The notes: generated by a model not told the origin, from the sequence alone. A DNA stretch of 42,486 nucleotides from Endozoicomonas arenosclerae (GCF_001562015.1 NZ_LASA01000068.1:1-42486), one strand, 5' to 3'; positions 18,214 to 28,740 are shown, numbered from the stretch's first letter. Translations and numbers: made by a program.

Positions 18214-18234
18214 AAAAAAAGGGGGCTTGCCCCC
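18214..18234 (-). terminator. Leftward-facing terminator-like hairpin
   Basis: GGGGGC (18221-18226) pairs with GCCCCC (18229-18234). On the minus strand the stem is followed by a 7-base T-run (18214-18220 read in reverse), as a rho-independent terminator needs. No leftward gene lies nearby, so it would end antisense transcription. On the plus strand it is a stem 27 bases before the next start. Confidence 0.55.
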
Positions 18235-18260
18235 AAACAAAAAAGTCATGGACACCCAAA

Positions 18261-19817
18261 ATGAAAAAGTTTGTTCCAGTATTAGCATTACCTCTGGCCG
18301 TAGTCGTTGGTGCTCTTGGATATACGGCATGGGATAAAGTAGAAAGAATTGTTGACCTGATGACAGGTGTTGGGGAACTTGGAACACTGGCCGATGGCAG
18401 CGGCCAGGCCAACATCAAACTGAAAGAAGGCATTACAGTACCAGCCCGCAAGGGTAACCAGCCACTGGCGTCTAATCCGTTACCGCCACTGCCTATGGAA
18501 GATCATCCTTACATGCTGGATGAATACAATAGTGCTGGTGTACATGGCGACAGTTACAACTCCAGTGTTTCGTCTTTACCAGGACCCTTCGGTCAAAACC
18601 CTGCAACGACCTATCAACCCGCTTTGCCAGGTGATGATCTGGCCATGTGTACTCCACTGCTGAGAAACCTTGATGACTTGATGGCATCTGTCTGCATTGC
18701 CATCAGTGGGCCCAGTCAATTAGTACTGTTCGACCCCAAAGATAACTTCAACGTTCTGGCCCAGACCGATATTCCTGAACGTAAAAGCCTGACAGATCCT
18801 GCAGGAGGCTGGTATACCCGCATGGATAATCAGGGAAGACCTGTGGTGGCCACTCCAGATCAGGATGTGCGGGTCTATGAAACAGTAAAAAAGGATCAAC
18901 AATATAGCTGGCAGATCGCTGAAACCTGGGATCTCAAGGAACACCTTCCTGAAGGGGTATCACCACTGGACGTTATTCCAGACTGGCAGGGTAATTACTG
19001 GTTTATGACCGGCTATGGCCATGTGGGTTATATCAACCGGAAAACAGGGGGTGTAAATGTCATCCAGCTGGGTGGTGAGAAGGACAAGTTTGGAACAGCC
19101 ATGGCTGTTACCCGTGACGCATCCTTTATTTTAAGTACCCGCTCGCTTTATCGGCTTGAAGTAGATAAGGACAGTAAAGTTAACATTCGCTGGCAATACG
19201 ACTACGGTCAATCATCTACCACTAACGGAGACCTGACAGCTCCTACCCTTTTTGATGAGGGGCGTTTGATTGCTTTTGGACTTAACGACGGCCGAGAACA
19301 AGGGCGCACCGTTGTCCTGAAAACCACAGGGGAATCCATCGATAATCGGGTTGTTTGCCAGCAACCCATGTTCAAACCGGGAAAAAGCTTTCTGGATAAC
19401 ACCATGGTGGGCTACGACAAGAGCCTTGTTGTTCAGAACAACTTTGGCGGTGTTTTCTATGAACTGGTCGAATACGAGCCAGGTCTGGCCCGTGTTGATG
19501 TCCGCGTGGATTACAGTGGCTGCGATACTGTCTGGGAAGATTACACCGTTTCTTCTCAAACACCTCCCCGACTCTCAACCGGTGACGGCCATGTTTATCA
19601 GTATTCCAGAAAGATGGGAACGCCGGATGATGTTCATGCCTGGTATCTGAGCGCCCATGATTTCGAAACCGGAAAAGTCAGCTCTGAATTGTTTGTAGCC
19701 AGTGGTGAGCGGGCTGACAATCCAATGCTGTCCATCGACTTTATGCCTGGCAATGTCATGGTCAGCGGGGTTCGCAACGGTATCCTGGTACTGAGCGATA
19801 ACGAGACGGCCCAGTGA
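18261..19817 (+). CDS. Exported or membrane-anchored protein of unknown function, possible beta-propeller
   Basis: This 518-residue protein has an N-terminal hydrophobic segment (FVPVLALPLAVVVGALGYTA) acting as signal or anchor. The rest is Asp/Gly/Trp-rich with blade-like repeats such as PDWQGNYWFMTGYGHVGYINR and DASFILSTRSLYRLEVDK, which suggests a propeller fold by eye. Its stop is within 12 bases of the sulfatase start, so they are co-transcribed. I do not recognise a named family. The possibilities are a substrate-binding or scaffold partner, or an enzyme. There is no clear ribosome-binding site at ATG 18261, but the coding frame is long and the signal-like start is convincing. Confidence 0.75.
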   Translation: MKKFVPVLALPLAVVVGALGYTAWDKVERIVDLMTGVGELGTLADGSGQANIKLKEGITVPARKGNQPLASNPLPPLPMEDHPYMLDEYNSAGVHGDSYNSSVSSLPGPFGQNPATTYQPALPGDDLAMCTPLLRNLDDLMASVCIAISGPSQLVLFDPKDNFNVLAQTDIPERKSLTDPAGGWYTRMDNQGRPVVATPDQDVRVYETVKKDQQYSWQIAETWDLKEHLPEGVSPLDVIPDWQGNYWFMTGYGHVGYINRKTGGVNVIQLGGEKDKFGTAMAVTRDASFILSTRSLYRLEVDKDSKVNIRWQYDYGQSSTTNGDLTAPTLFDEGRLIAFGLNDGREQGRTVVLKTTGESIDNRVVCQQPMFKPGKSFLDNTMVGYDKSLVVQNNFGGVFYELVEYEPGLARVDVRVDYSGCDTVWEDYTVSSQTPPRLSTGDGHVYQYSRKMGTPDDVHAWYLSAHDFETGKVSSELFVASGERADNPMLSIDFMPGNVMVSGVRNGILVLSDNETAQ

Positions 19818-19828
19818 GAGGTTCAGCA

Positions 19829-21232
19829 ATGAAAACTATACGCTTTTGTATTGGCTGCCTCCTCATGCTGGCCCTATCTGCGCAAGCATCAAATCGCCCA
19901 AACATTATTCTGATTCTGGCGGACGACCTGGGAGTGGAGAACCTGGGTGTTTACGGTGGCGAGTCCTACAAAACGCCCAATCTGGATCAATTGGCCCATG
20001 AAGGCATGCGGTTTGAAAGGTTTCACAGTAATCCATTGTGCACTCCGTCACGGGTAAAACTGATGACAGGCAAGTACAACTTCCGTAATTATCAGGACTT
20101 TATGGTGCTGCCCAAAGGAGAAACCACCTTTGGTCATGCCATGACAGAGCTTGGCTATCGAACCCTGATCGCTGGTAAATGGCAGTTGCACAGCAGTGGT
20201 TTTGAAGAACAGAAGGGAATGCTCCCGGAAGAATCAGGGTTTGAAGATTACCGTCTGTGGCAGGTAAAACGTGAGGATCGAGGTTCGCGTTACTGGGGCC
20301 CTACTCTGGTCACTAATGGTCAACCTGAAACTTTTCCGGAGGATCACTTCGGACCTGATCTGATAAACGACTATGTACTGAATTACATAACAGAGCATCA
20401 AAATGAGCCATTCTTCATCTACTATCCGATGATTTTGCCTCATGATCCTTTTGTTTCTACGCCTGACCACCCGGATGCTGACAGCAAGGAAGAAAAGTAT
20501 GCAGCCATGATGTCATACATGGACAAGCTGGTAGGAAAAGTGAAAGCCAAACTGATAGAACAGGGTCTGGCCGATAATACTGTACTGCTTTTCCTAGGCG
20601 ATAATGGCACCAGCTATCGCATCAGCTCGATGCGTAATGGCGTCAACATCAATGGCGGCAAGGGTCAGACCACTAACAACGGCACTCATGTTCCTTTCAT
20701 TGCCTGGTGGCAGGGTACTATTGGCTCGGACAGCGTCAATCATGAGCTAATCAATCTCAACGACTTTTTTCCTACCTTGCTTGAACTTGCGGGAGGTAAA
20801 TCCAAAACTGATCTTAAGCTGGATGGCACCAGTCTGGCACCCCTCTTTTATGGCCAGCCAAGCCTTGGACGACAGAGTGTTTTTATTCACTATGACCCCA
20901 AAGCCTATCTGTTTAAATCGGCTCGCTATGCCTTCAATGAAGACTGGAAGCTTTACGAAGATGGACGATTCTTCCACACAACCAGTGACCCACAGGAAAA
21001 TAACGATCTTAGCCTGGCAGTAATGGATGATACCCAACAGGCTGCTCATGATTTATTGCAATCTCGTCTGGCAAGTATGGGAGGAGAACCTGTCAGCGGC
21101 TTTTACTCGCTCCCAGCCAAAATAATAACCCGTGCATTCCAACTGGGCGCAGTGATTCTGGTGCTGATTCTGGGTGTCATGACATGGCGCCGTTTCCGGA
21201 ATAAACGAAAATCAGCCAACAGGACAGGTTAG
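19829..21232 (+). CDS. Sulfatase-family hydrolase, exported and C-terminally anchored
   Basis: This 467-residue type I sulfatase hydrolyses sulfate esters. A signal peptide (1-20) precedes NIILILADDLG with metal-binding D32-D33. C71 in CTPSR is the residue converted to formylglycine. AGKWQLHSSG keeps the active-site Lys but has Gln where many sulfatases have His; LGDNGT supplies the second metal site. A helix near residues 435-453 followed by RRFRNKRK should anchor the C-terminus in the inner membrane, so the domain faces the periplasm. The start is ATG 19829, with GAGAGG upstream. No formylglycine-generating enzyme or anaerobic maturase is in the window. The stop overlaps the convergent LysR stop by sharing TTAG. 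Confidence 0.92.
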   Translation: MKTIRFCIGCLLMLALSAQASNRPNIILILADDLGVENLGVYGGESYKTPNLDQLAHEGMRFERFHSNPLCTPSRVKLMTGKYNFRNYQDFMVLPKGETTFGHAMTELGYRTLIAGKWQLHSSGFEEQKGMLPEESGFEDYRLWQVKREDRGSRYWGPTLVTNGQPETFPEDHFGPDLINDYVLNYITEHQNEPFFIYYPMILPHDPFVSTPDHPDADSKEEKYAAMMSYMDKLVGKVKAKLIEQGLADNTVLLFLGDNGTSYRISSMRNGVNINGGKGQTTNNGTHVPFIAWWQGTIGSDSVNHELINLNDFFPTLLELAGGKSKTDLKLDGTSLAPLFYGQPSLGRQSVFIHYDPKAYLFKSARYAFNEDWKLYEDGRFFHTTSDPQENNDLSLAVMDDTQQAAHDLLQSRLASMGGEPVSGFYSLPAKIITRAFQLGAVILVLILGVMTWRRFRNKRKSANRTG

Positions 21233-22104
21233 GCCAGTGCCTGACTCAAATAATCAACCATAGCCCTGACTTTAGGTGTGGCTCCCCGGTGACTTGGATA
21301 AATGGCGTACAAGTTCACCGGTTCAAACTGCCAGCTTTCCAACACCCGAATCAATTGACCCGATTCGAGCAAATCTGTTGCCATGTAGTCAGGCAGTTCA
21401 GTGATTCCAACACCATTGGAAGATAATTGCTTCAATACTAAAAAGTCATCCGCTCTTACCAACGGTTTGAATGCCAGCTTCACTTCAGAACCCCCAGAAA
21501 TTAAAGACCAGACGGGTTTTCTTTCCTTGGCACTCATCAACAGCAGAGGATGCTCAAGCAAATCCCCCGGTTGATTGATCTCTTTGTTTTGATACTCAGG
21601 CGAGGCGTACAGACTCAAAGTGATCTCAAGCAGTTTTTTGGCTATTAAACCCGAATCCGATAACTCCCCTACCCGAATCACCAGATCAAAACCTTCCTCA
21701 ATGATATCCACACGACGGTTTGCCAATGTTATATCCAGTTCAATCTCCGGGTATTGCTGACAGAATATCGTGAGTAAAGGCGTCAACAGAGCTTGTCCGA
21801 CGCCGACCGAAACACAAAGCCTTAGTCGACCCTGAGGCTTTTCCAGTAAGGTTTCCACCGCTGTTTCAGCGGAGATCACTTCTTCCTTTATCCGCTGGCA
21901 ATAGCGGTAATACTGCCGCCCTACTTCAGTCAGGTTCTGGGTTCGAGTGGACCGTTCAAGCAGGCGAACACCCAGATACTGCTCCAGTCTCGTTATCTTC
22001 CGGCTGATATTCGACTTGGGCGTACCCAGCACTTCAGCAGCAGAAGTAAAACTCCCCTGCTCCACAACAGTGGCAAACACCAGCATGTCATTTAGGTCAT
22101 TCAA
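21229..22104 (-). CDS. LysR-family transcriptional regulator
   Basis: This 291-residue protein begins with the LysR winged-helix domain (about 1-60; FTSAAEVLGTPKSNISRKITRLE), then a substrate-binding effector domain. The short DLNDMLVFATVVEQGSF start is typical of the subgroup that controls divergent pirin or quinone-related genes. It is divergent from pirin with 135 bases between starts and likely regulates it. The effector is unknown. Confidence 0.93.
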   Translation of the reverse strand: MNDLNDMLVFATVVEQGSFTSAAEVLGTPKSNISRKITRLEQYLGVRLLERSTRTQNLTEVGRQYYRYCQRIKEEVISAETAVETLLEKPQGRLRLCVSVGVGQALLTPLLTIFCQQYPEIELDITLANRRVDIIEEGFDLVIRVGELSDSGLIAKKLLEITLSLYASPEYQNKEINQPGDLLEHPLLLMSAKERKPVWSLISGGSEVKLAFKPLVRADDFLVLKQLSSNGVGITELPDYMATDLLESGQLIRVLESWQFEPVNLYAIYPSHRGATPKVRAMVDYLSQALA

Positions 22105-22239
22105 AACAATCTGCCCTGCCTACTCTTTTTGTTATCAAATATTGAACAATATTATCAATGAAAGCATATATATCAATTTAATTGAACGATCTAATCTATA
22201 GCCATGGTTGAAAAGAAACTAACAAAAAGGAAACGAGCT

Positions 22240-22920
22240 ATGGATATTCTTACTCTTGATCAACTTCCCCAGGGCGGCTTTGCAGGACTGAAAGAAAAGC
22301 GGGTTGTCACAGATGAGCGCTTGTTCGGCGACAGAAAACACCCTGCAGCCAGCAACGGCCTTGGCAACTTTGTATACCTCGCTGACGCCAATTTCCTGCC
22401 TCATGGCGAAACCGGTATGCATCCTCACAAAGAGATTGATGTAATCAGCATCATGGCCAAAGGGCGGGTCACTCATGGAGGTTCGCTGGAACACGGACAA
22501 GGGCTGGACGAAGGTGATGCACAGGTTCAACGAGCCGGTGGTGAAGGCTTCAGCCATAACGAAGCCAATCCGGACAACGAACCCAATCAGTTGATTCAAA
22601 TCTGGGTACTGCCTGAAAATGAAGGTGAACCTGCAGGCTATAAGGTTTATCAGCCTGAATCCGGCGAGCGCATCCGTATTTACGGAGGCAAAAAAGATCA
22701 GGACGCTACCTTTGACAGTCATACCGTGATCGAAATGCTTCAGGCAGAAAAAGGACAACAAACGCAGCACACTGGAGAAGTTCTGGCTTATCTCAGCAAA
22801 GGCAGTGCCATCATCAATGGTGAGGAGATCAAGGCAGGTACTCTGATTCGCACCCATGAACTGAACTTTTCAGCTCAGGAAGAGAGCCAACTGATCATGG
22901 TGTTTACTGAGGATTTTTAG
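22240..22920 (+). CDS. Pirin family protein
   Basis: This 226-residue protein is a bicupin of the pirin family. The metal-binding motifs are TGMHPHKEIDVIS and, about 40 residues later, GFSHNEANP, giving the His-His-His-Glu site. Some bacterial pirins act as quercetinase, others modulate metabolic enzymes; the role here is unknown. The start is ATG 22240 after AAAGGAAACGAGCT; the longer frame from 22204 adds a basic stretch not seen in pirins. Control by the divergent LysR regulator is likely. Confidence 0.92.
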   Translation: MDILTLDQLPQGGFAGLKEKRVVTDERLFGDRKHPAASNGLGNFVYLADANFLPHGETGMHPHKEIDVISIMAKGRVTHGGSLEHGQGLDEGDAQVQRAGGEGFSHNEANPDNEPNQLIQIWVLPENEGEPAGYKVYQPESGERIRIYGGKKDQDATFDSHTVIEMLQAEKGQQTQHTGEVLAYLSKGSAIINGEEIKAGTLIRTHELNFSAQEESQLIMVFTEDF

Positions 22921-22967
22921 GTCTCATATCCCGCCTTTACGCTCGACTAGCGGACTAATAAGTTTAC

Positions 22968-22998
22968 GGCCACTGCTACTTTTGCAATACCAGTGGCC
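22968..22998 (+). terminator. Hairpin after the pirin gene
   Basis: GGCCACTG (22968-22975) pairs with CAGTGGCC (22991-22998), followed by TTTGATGGGTTCTT. It is a possible pirin terminator with a weak T-tract. Downstream, TTGCAGCTA occurs twice (23026 and 23056), spaced 30 bases. I see no gene in 22921-23216. Confidence 0.45.
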
Positions 22999-23216
22999 TT
23001 TGATGGGTTCTTGCTATCAAGCTCATTGCAGCTAATTACCAACAGATTCTATAACTTGCAGCTAGAATACCATGACAGGATATATGACTCTCAAGGATAA
23101 GGATTACCTGCAAGCAGCCATGAATCGGAAATCCAACTCGCTCCGAATCATAAAAAACCTCACCCGAATCAGCTGCATTTTCATAGTCAATAATACCGAA
23201 AGGATGAGAGCCCGAA

Positions 23217-23924
23217 GTGAAAAGCTTAGGTATCTTGAATGCAGACACCCTGAAACCTGAGTTTGTTGCTCAGTTTGGTGACTATCCTGATATGTTCACT
23301 CACCGACTGACGACACTGAACGTACCAATTAGACCGGTGACATACCACGTACATCGCGACCATTATCCAGCCTCAATTGACGATGTGGATGCTTATCTGA
23401 TTACGGGAAGTAAGCTCAGCGTCTACTCCGAAGAAGCATGGATAAAAGCACTCAAGAACTTCGTTATAAAAGTCCATGCCGCACGAAAAAAGTTAATAGG
23501 TATCTGCTTTGGACATCAGTTGGTGGCTGAGGCTCTTGGAGGCAAAACCTGTAAGGCTGCTCAGGGCTGGAACGTTGGAGTGCAAAGCATTTCGCTTCAA
23601 AAAACGCATCATTTTCCATACCTGGACAATAATCACTTTCGTCTAATTTTCAACCATCAGGATCAGGTCGTCAGACTTCCTGAAGGGGCTGAGTTGATAG
23701 GCAGCACGCCTAATTGCCCAATTGCAGCCATGCTTATTGGTGATCATATTCTGACTTTGCAGGGTCACCCGGAATTTACACCAGAATATGCACGCGAACT
23801 TTTAATCATGCGACGACATATTCTCGGTGAGTCTCTGTTTCAACAGGCTACAGAATCCCTGCATCAGCCAACGGATCACGCTCATGTCATTCAATGGCTC
23901 ATAAACTTTATTTTGAAGGATTGA
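23217..23924 (+). CDS. Class I glutamine amidotransferase-like protein
   Basis: This 235-residue cytoplasmic protein is of the GMP-synthase-type amidotransferase family. The nucleophile is C97 in GICFGHQL, with H184 and E186 in QGHPEF completing the triad. The start is GTG 23217 with a purine-rich AAAGGATGAGAG upstream. Members of this stand-alone group have poorly defined substrates; some hydrolyse gamma-glutamyl compounds. No synthase partner domain is adjacent. It runs convergent with tauD-like. Confidence 0.88.
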   Translation: MKSLGILNADTLKPEFVAQFGDYPDMFTHRLTTLNVPIRPVTYHVHRDHYPASIDDVDAYLITGSKLSVYSEEAWIKALKNFVIKVHAARKKLIGICFGHQLVAEALGGKTCKAAQGWNVGVQSISLQKTHHFPYLDNNHFRLIFNHQDQVVRLPEGAELIGSTPNCPIAAMLIGDHILTLQGHPEFTPEYARELLIMRRHILGESLFQQATESLHQPTDHAHVIQWLINFILKD

Positions 23925-23956
23925 TACTTCTGAATAAGACCGCATAGCTCATCATT

Positions 23957-24781
23957 CTAATAGGGCTTATCACCATCAATTGAAATGCGTTCCATACGAC
24001 GATGGGCCGGGAAATAATCGTTGATAGGCTTATGTTGAGTGCTTCGATTATCCCAAATAGCGATAGAATCAGGCTGCCAGTTAAAGCGGCAGGTATACTC
24101 TGGTCGGGTGACATGTTGATAAAGATAATTCAGCAACGTATCACTCTCGCTTTTATGCATACCTTCAATGTGAGTGGTAAACAGAGAATTCACGAAAATA
24201 ACTTTCTTTCCGCTCTCGGGATGAACTTGAATAACAGGGTGTTTTACCGGTGGATTATCGGCTATTGCCTGAGCCAGACGTTCCTTACCTCCGGGTTCTT
24301 CCAGACTTTCTTTGAACCCCCAACAAAAGTCATGCACCGCAACCAGATCTTTAAGGATTTTCTGCATGGTATGTGACAGGCCGTCGTAAGCGGCAGTCAT
24401 ACTTGACCACAGTGTGTCGCCGCCTTTTGGAGGAATAATCCTGGCGCGAAGAACCGATCCCAGCGGTGGATGTAATCGATACGTCATATCCGAATGCCAG
24501 CACTCAATTTTGGTCTGTTTTTCCGGGGTGCTCTCCAGAATCGTAATCTCTGGATACCCTTCTACCGTGCCATAAGCAGGATGAGTCTGTAATGGGCCAA
24601 AACTGCTGGCCAGCCGCTTATGCTGTTCATGACTGATGTCCTGACTCCTGAAGAAAATGACTTGAAATTCAACGAGCAGACGACGAATTTCCTGCAGTAC
24701 TTCACTGCTCAGCTCTTTAGTCAGATCGACTCCATGCAGCTCAGCGCCTAAAGCTCCAGCGACGGGTTTAACATCAAACAT
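23957..24781 (-). CDS. TauD/TfdA-family Fe(II)/2-oxoglutarate dioxygenase
   Basis: This 274-residue enzyme of the TauD family oxidises a small substrate with 2-oxoglutarate and iron. The facial triad is H96 and D98 (CWHSDMTY) and H250 (STQHKPIND), with an Arg in RRMERISI for 2-oxoglutarate. TauD itself releases sulfite from taurine, but the family includes many other substrates. It starts 35 bases after the BCCT transporter stop, so they form an operon, and the transported compound may be its substrate. Taurine is a plausible guess for an animal-associated marine bacterium; that is inference. Confidence 0.9.
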   Translation of the reverse strand: MFDVKPVAGALGAELHGVDLTKELSSEVLQEIRRLLVEFQVIFFRSQDISHEQHKRLASSFGPLQTHPAYGTVEGYPEITILESTPEKQTKIECWHSDMTYRLHPPLGSVLRARIIPPKGGDTLWSSMTAAYDGLSHTMQKILKDLVAVHDFCWGFKESLEEPGGKERLAQAIADNPPVKHPVIQVHPESGKKVIFVNSLFTTHIEGMHKSESDTLLNYLYQHVTRPEYTCRFNWQPDSIAIWDNRSTQHKPINDYFPAHRRMERISIDGDKPY

Positions 24782-24816
24782 AAAAGCCCCCTGTATTTCG
24801 TTGCTTAACTGACTGA

Positions 24817-26358
24817 TCAGAGCCCCTGCTGATCAGCCATTTTTCGGGCAATAAAGGGTGCATTCCATAGCGACGGTAAAAGTATCAGGGAAACAGGTAC
24901 TGCGGTAATGACTATAAACGACTGCAAAGCTGAGACACCACCTGAACCAATAGAGATCAACAGCGCTGCAACTACACCCATCATGACACCCCAGAAAACC
25001 CGTATATAGGCTTGCGGATGATCGTTCCCGGTCATCACCATGGATACGGCATAGGTCATGGAGTCGCCGGTAGTTGCCACAAAAATGATGGTCAGAAGCA
25101 GGAAAGCAATTGAAACCACGAAATCCATGGGCAATTGTTCAGTGATCGCAAACAGCGCAGCAGGTAGATTGATCCCGGCAAAAGGCTCCGAAATCACGCC
25201 TGGATTTTCCAGCTCAAATGACAAACCCGTACCGCCTAATATTGCCAGCCAGAAGGTAGTCATAAGAGGCGCCAGTATTGAGGTCAGCACAATCATTTCC
25301 CGAATTGTGCGGCCACGGGATATTCGAGCAACAAACATAGCGGTTAAAGGGCCGTAGCCCAGAAACCACCCCCAGAAAAATACGGTCCACCAGTCCAGCC
25401 ATTCAGGACTCCCCCGGTATGTAGCCATGGGAATAAACTTACTCAGATATACCCCGAAGGAGTGAAAATAACCGTTAAAGATAAAAGAAGTTGGCCCACA
25501 GGTAAGAAGGAACAACATCAATACAACAGCCAACAACACATTTGCACTGCTCAGGATTTGAATGCCCCGCGTAATTCCACTGACAGCAGACACTGTGTAG
25601 ATGCTGATCAGCCCAACCAGCACCATAAGCTGCATTCCATAGGTATTCGGTATGTCGAACAATTTCTCCAATCCATAACCCACCTGCAGTCCCAGAAACC
25701 CTATTGGGCCAACAGTACCTGCTACAACAGCCAGAACAGAACTGGCATCTACTATCGTTCCCAGAGGCCCTTTCAGAGCTTTCTCTCCAAACAGTGGATA
25801 CAACAAAGTACGGGGCTGAAGCGGGAGGCCTTTTTCATAGTGCAGATACATGAAAACGATGCCCGTCAGACTGCTGAGAATGGACCAGGGCAGAAACCCC
25901 CAATGCATAAAACTCTGGGCCATAGCATTAAAAGCAGCATCGGTTGAGCTACTTTCTTCACCAAACAGAGGAGGGGGAGAGATAAAATGAGCCATGGGTT
26001 CAGCTGCAGCCCAGAACACGCCGCCGCCAGCCAGCAAGGTGCACATAATGACCGAAACCCATTTAAAGTTGCTCATTTCAGGTTTCTTCAGGCCACCCAA
26101 CTGCACTCGTCCCGTTCGTCCTGTGGCAAGCACAAGACTGATCACAAAAGTGGCTAACAGCAGCCCCTGCCAATAAACACCAAACAGTCGTGTTGAATTT
26201 AAAAAACCTACACTGATCCAGTGGGAGACCTTATCAATATCATGCAGGGACAAAAGTACAAAAAGTCCTAAACTTCCTCCGCTGACCAGAAATACGGGCA
26301 GATCAATATCAGAAAATAAACTTTTACGCTCTAAAACAGACTCATTATCAGACAGCAT
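24817..26358 (-). CDS. BCCT-family transporter (betaine/choline/carnitine type)
   Basis: This 513-residue inner-membrane protein has twelve predicted helices. The glycine-rich, Trp-containing helix LLAGGGVFWAAAEPMAHF and the later WTVFFWGWFLGYGPLTAMFVARISRG are hallmarks of BCCT transporters, which import quaternary amines or related zwitterions with Na+ or H+. A short cytoplasmic N-terminus and the absence of a long C-terminal osmosensing tail suggest a catabolic uptake role and not osmotic control. It is the first gene of an operon with a TauD-like dioxygenase. The substrate is not identifiable by eye. Confidence 0.9.
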   Translation of the reverse strand: MLSDNESVLERKSLFSDIDLPVFLVSGGSLGLFVLLSLHDIDKVSHWISVGFLNSTRLFGVYWQGLLLATFVISLVLATGRTGRVQLGGLKKPEMSNFKWVSVIMCTLLAGGGVFWAAAEPMAHFISPPPLFGEESSSTDAAFNAMAQSFMHWGFLPWSILSSLTGIVFMYLHYEKGLPLQPRTLLYPLFGEKALKGPLGTIVDASSVLAVVAGTVGPIGFLGLQVGYGLEKLFDIPNTYGMQLMVLVGLISIYTVSAVSGITRGIQILSSANVLLAVVLMLFLLTCGPTSFIFNGYFHSFGVYLSKFIPMATYRGSPEWLDWWTVFFWGWFLGYGPLTAMFVARISRGRTIREMIVLTSILAPLMTTFWLAILGGTGLSFELENPGVISEPFAGINLPAALFAITEQLPMDFVVSIAFLLLTIIFVATTGDSMTYAVSMVMTGNDHPQAYIRVFWGVMMGVVAALLISIGSGGVSALQSFIVITAVPVSLILLPSLWNAPFIARKMADQQGL

Positions 26359-26575
26359 TGAGTTGTGGTTTCATTAAAAAGATGCAGGTAAGTATATTTA
26401 CTGAAACCGAATCCCGCGAATTAGATAGCTGAACGGTAGTTCTTTGGCACTTCTAACTTGAAACTAATGTTCCATTTATTGCTTCATCAAAAACCAGAAT
26501 TCCGTTTTAAAAGGCAGGAAATATCAAAAAAATGAATCAGGCAACTGCTGAATAAAGTACGGTTTCAGAGGCATT

Positions 26576-26600
26576 AAAAAAGGGCGCCGAAGCGCCCTTT
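26576..26600 (-). terminator. Rho-independent terminator of amt
   Basis: AGGGCGC (26581-26587) and GCGCCCT (26592-26598) form a stem with a CGAA tetraloop. Read on the minus strand it is followed by a T-run. It lies 24 bases past the amt stop. Confidence 0.85.
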
Positions 26601-26623
26601 CTATCCACCCGATTTACTCTTTA

Positions 26624-27874
<1,251 letters not shown>

Positions 27875-28102
27875 AGGGCTCCTCCCAAGAAAGTTCAAGC
27901 AGATTAGTAGTCTTTAGCTAAAGGCGTAGTTGCCCTGGAAACAGTCCGCTGTGTAACAGTCACTGTTTCCGTGTTAGCTGTATTCTTATTGTTAGAATGT
28001 CGTATTCAGTGTTTTTTTAGTTTTCCGAAAAACGACAGTCTTTAGTTATTCTGTCCAGCCTGAGAGCCATGACTTCTGGCTATGGTCTCTTTACTCAGTT
28101 AA

Positions 28103-28516
<414 letters not shown>

Positions 28517-28561
28517 TTAAGTATTCAGCTGACTACGTCTCAACTGAGTTTGATGGCATAT

Positions 28562-28579
28562 ATGCAGGCTCCATGCCAA
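28562..28579 (-). promoter_or_regulatory. Sigma-54 promoter of glnK-amt
   Basis: Read on the minus strand the sequence is TTGGCATGGAGCCTGCAT. It has GG at -24 and GC at -12 separated by exactly 10 bases, with both flanks close to the sigma-54 consensus. The glnK start lies about 120 bases downstream. Confidence 0.75.
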
Positions 28580-28651
28580 TTTCAGTAAGTCGTGTGTCAG
28601 TAAGGCTTATGGAGTTGTAGATTCGGAAACCCGTTCACTAAATTCGCCCCT

Positions 28652-28668
28652 CGCACCAATTAAGCGCA
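28652..28668. promoter_or_regulatory. Weaker NtrC-like site
   Basis: CGCACCAATTAAGCGCA matches the NtrC consensus TGCACY-N5-RGTGCA except for one base in each half. It lies 44 bases, centre to centre, from the perfect site. Confidence 0.5.
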
Positions 28669-28695
28669 CTCTTTTAGGTTGACGCACGCAAATAA

Positions 28696-28712
28696 TGCAC
28701 TTTTTTAGTGCA
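28696..28712. promoter_or_regulatory. NtrC-binding enhancer site
   Basis: TGCACTTTTTTAGTGCA fits the NtrC consensus at every specified base. It is about 125 bases upstream of the sigma-54 promoter, the normal enhancer distance. It also lies just before the extended -10 of ubiK and may affect that gene. Confidence 0.75.
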
Positions 28713-28731
28713 ATGGATCATCATCTGTTTG

Positions 28732-28740
28732 TGGTATCAT
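28732..28740 (+). promoter_or_regulatory. Extended -10 promoter element of ubiK
   Basis: TGGTATCAT fits the TGnTATNAT extended -10 pattern, 58 bases before the ubiK start. The -35 region would overlap the edge of the NtrC site. The remaining 356-base glnK-ubiK interval shows nothing else that I recognise. Confidence 0.45.

Noticed and set aside
18261-19817. Aryl-sulfate sulfotransferase as the sulfatase partner
   Set aside because: The propeller-like look suggested it, but I could not find the expected catalytic histidine pattern.
22219-22857. 212-residue ORF on the minus strand
   Set aside because: It lies entirely antisense to the clear pirin gene and has no family features.
23957-24781. 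TauD-like protein as the PhnY* oxygenase feeding PbfA
   Set aside because: It is of the TauD family, is over 10 kb away and is in an operon with a BCCT transporter; PhnY* belongs to a different dioxygenase group.
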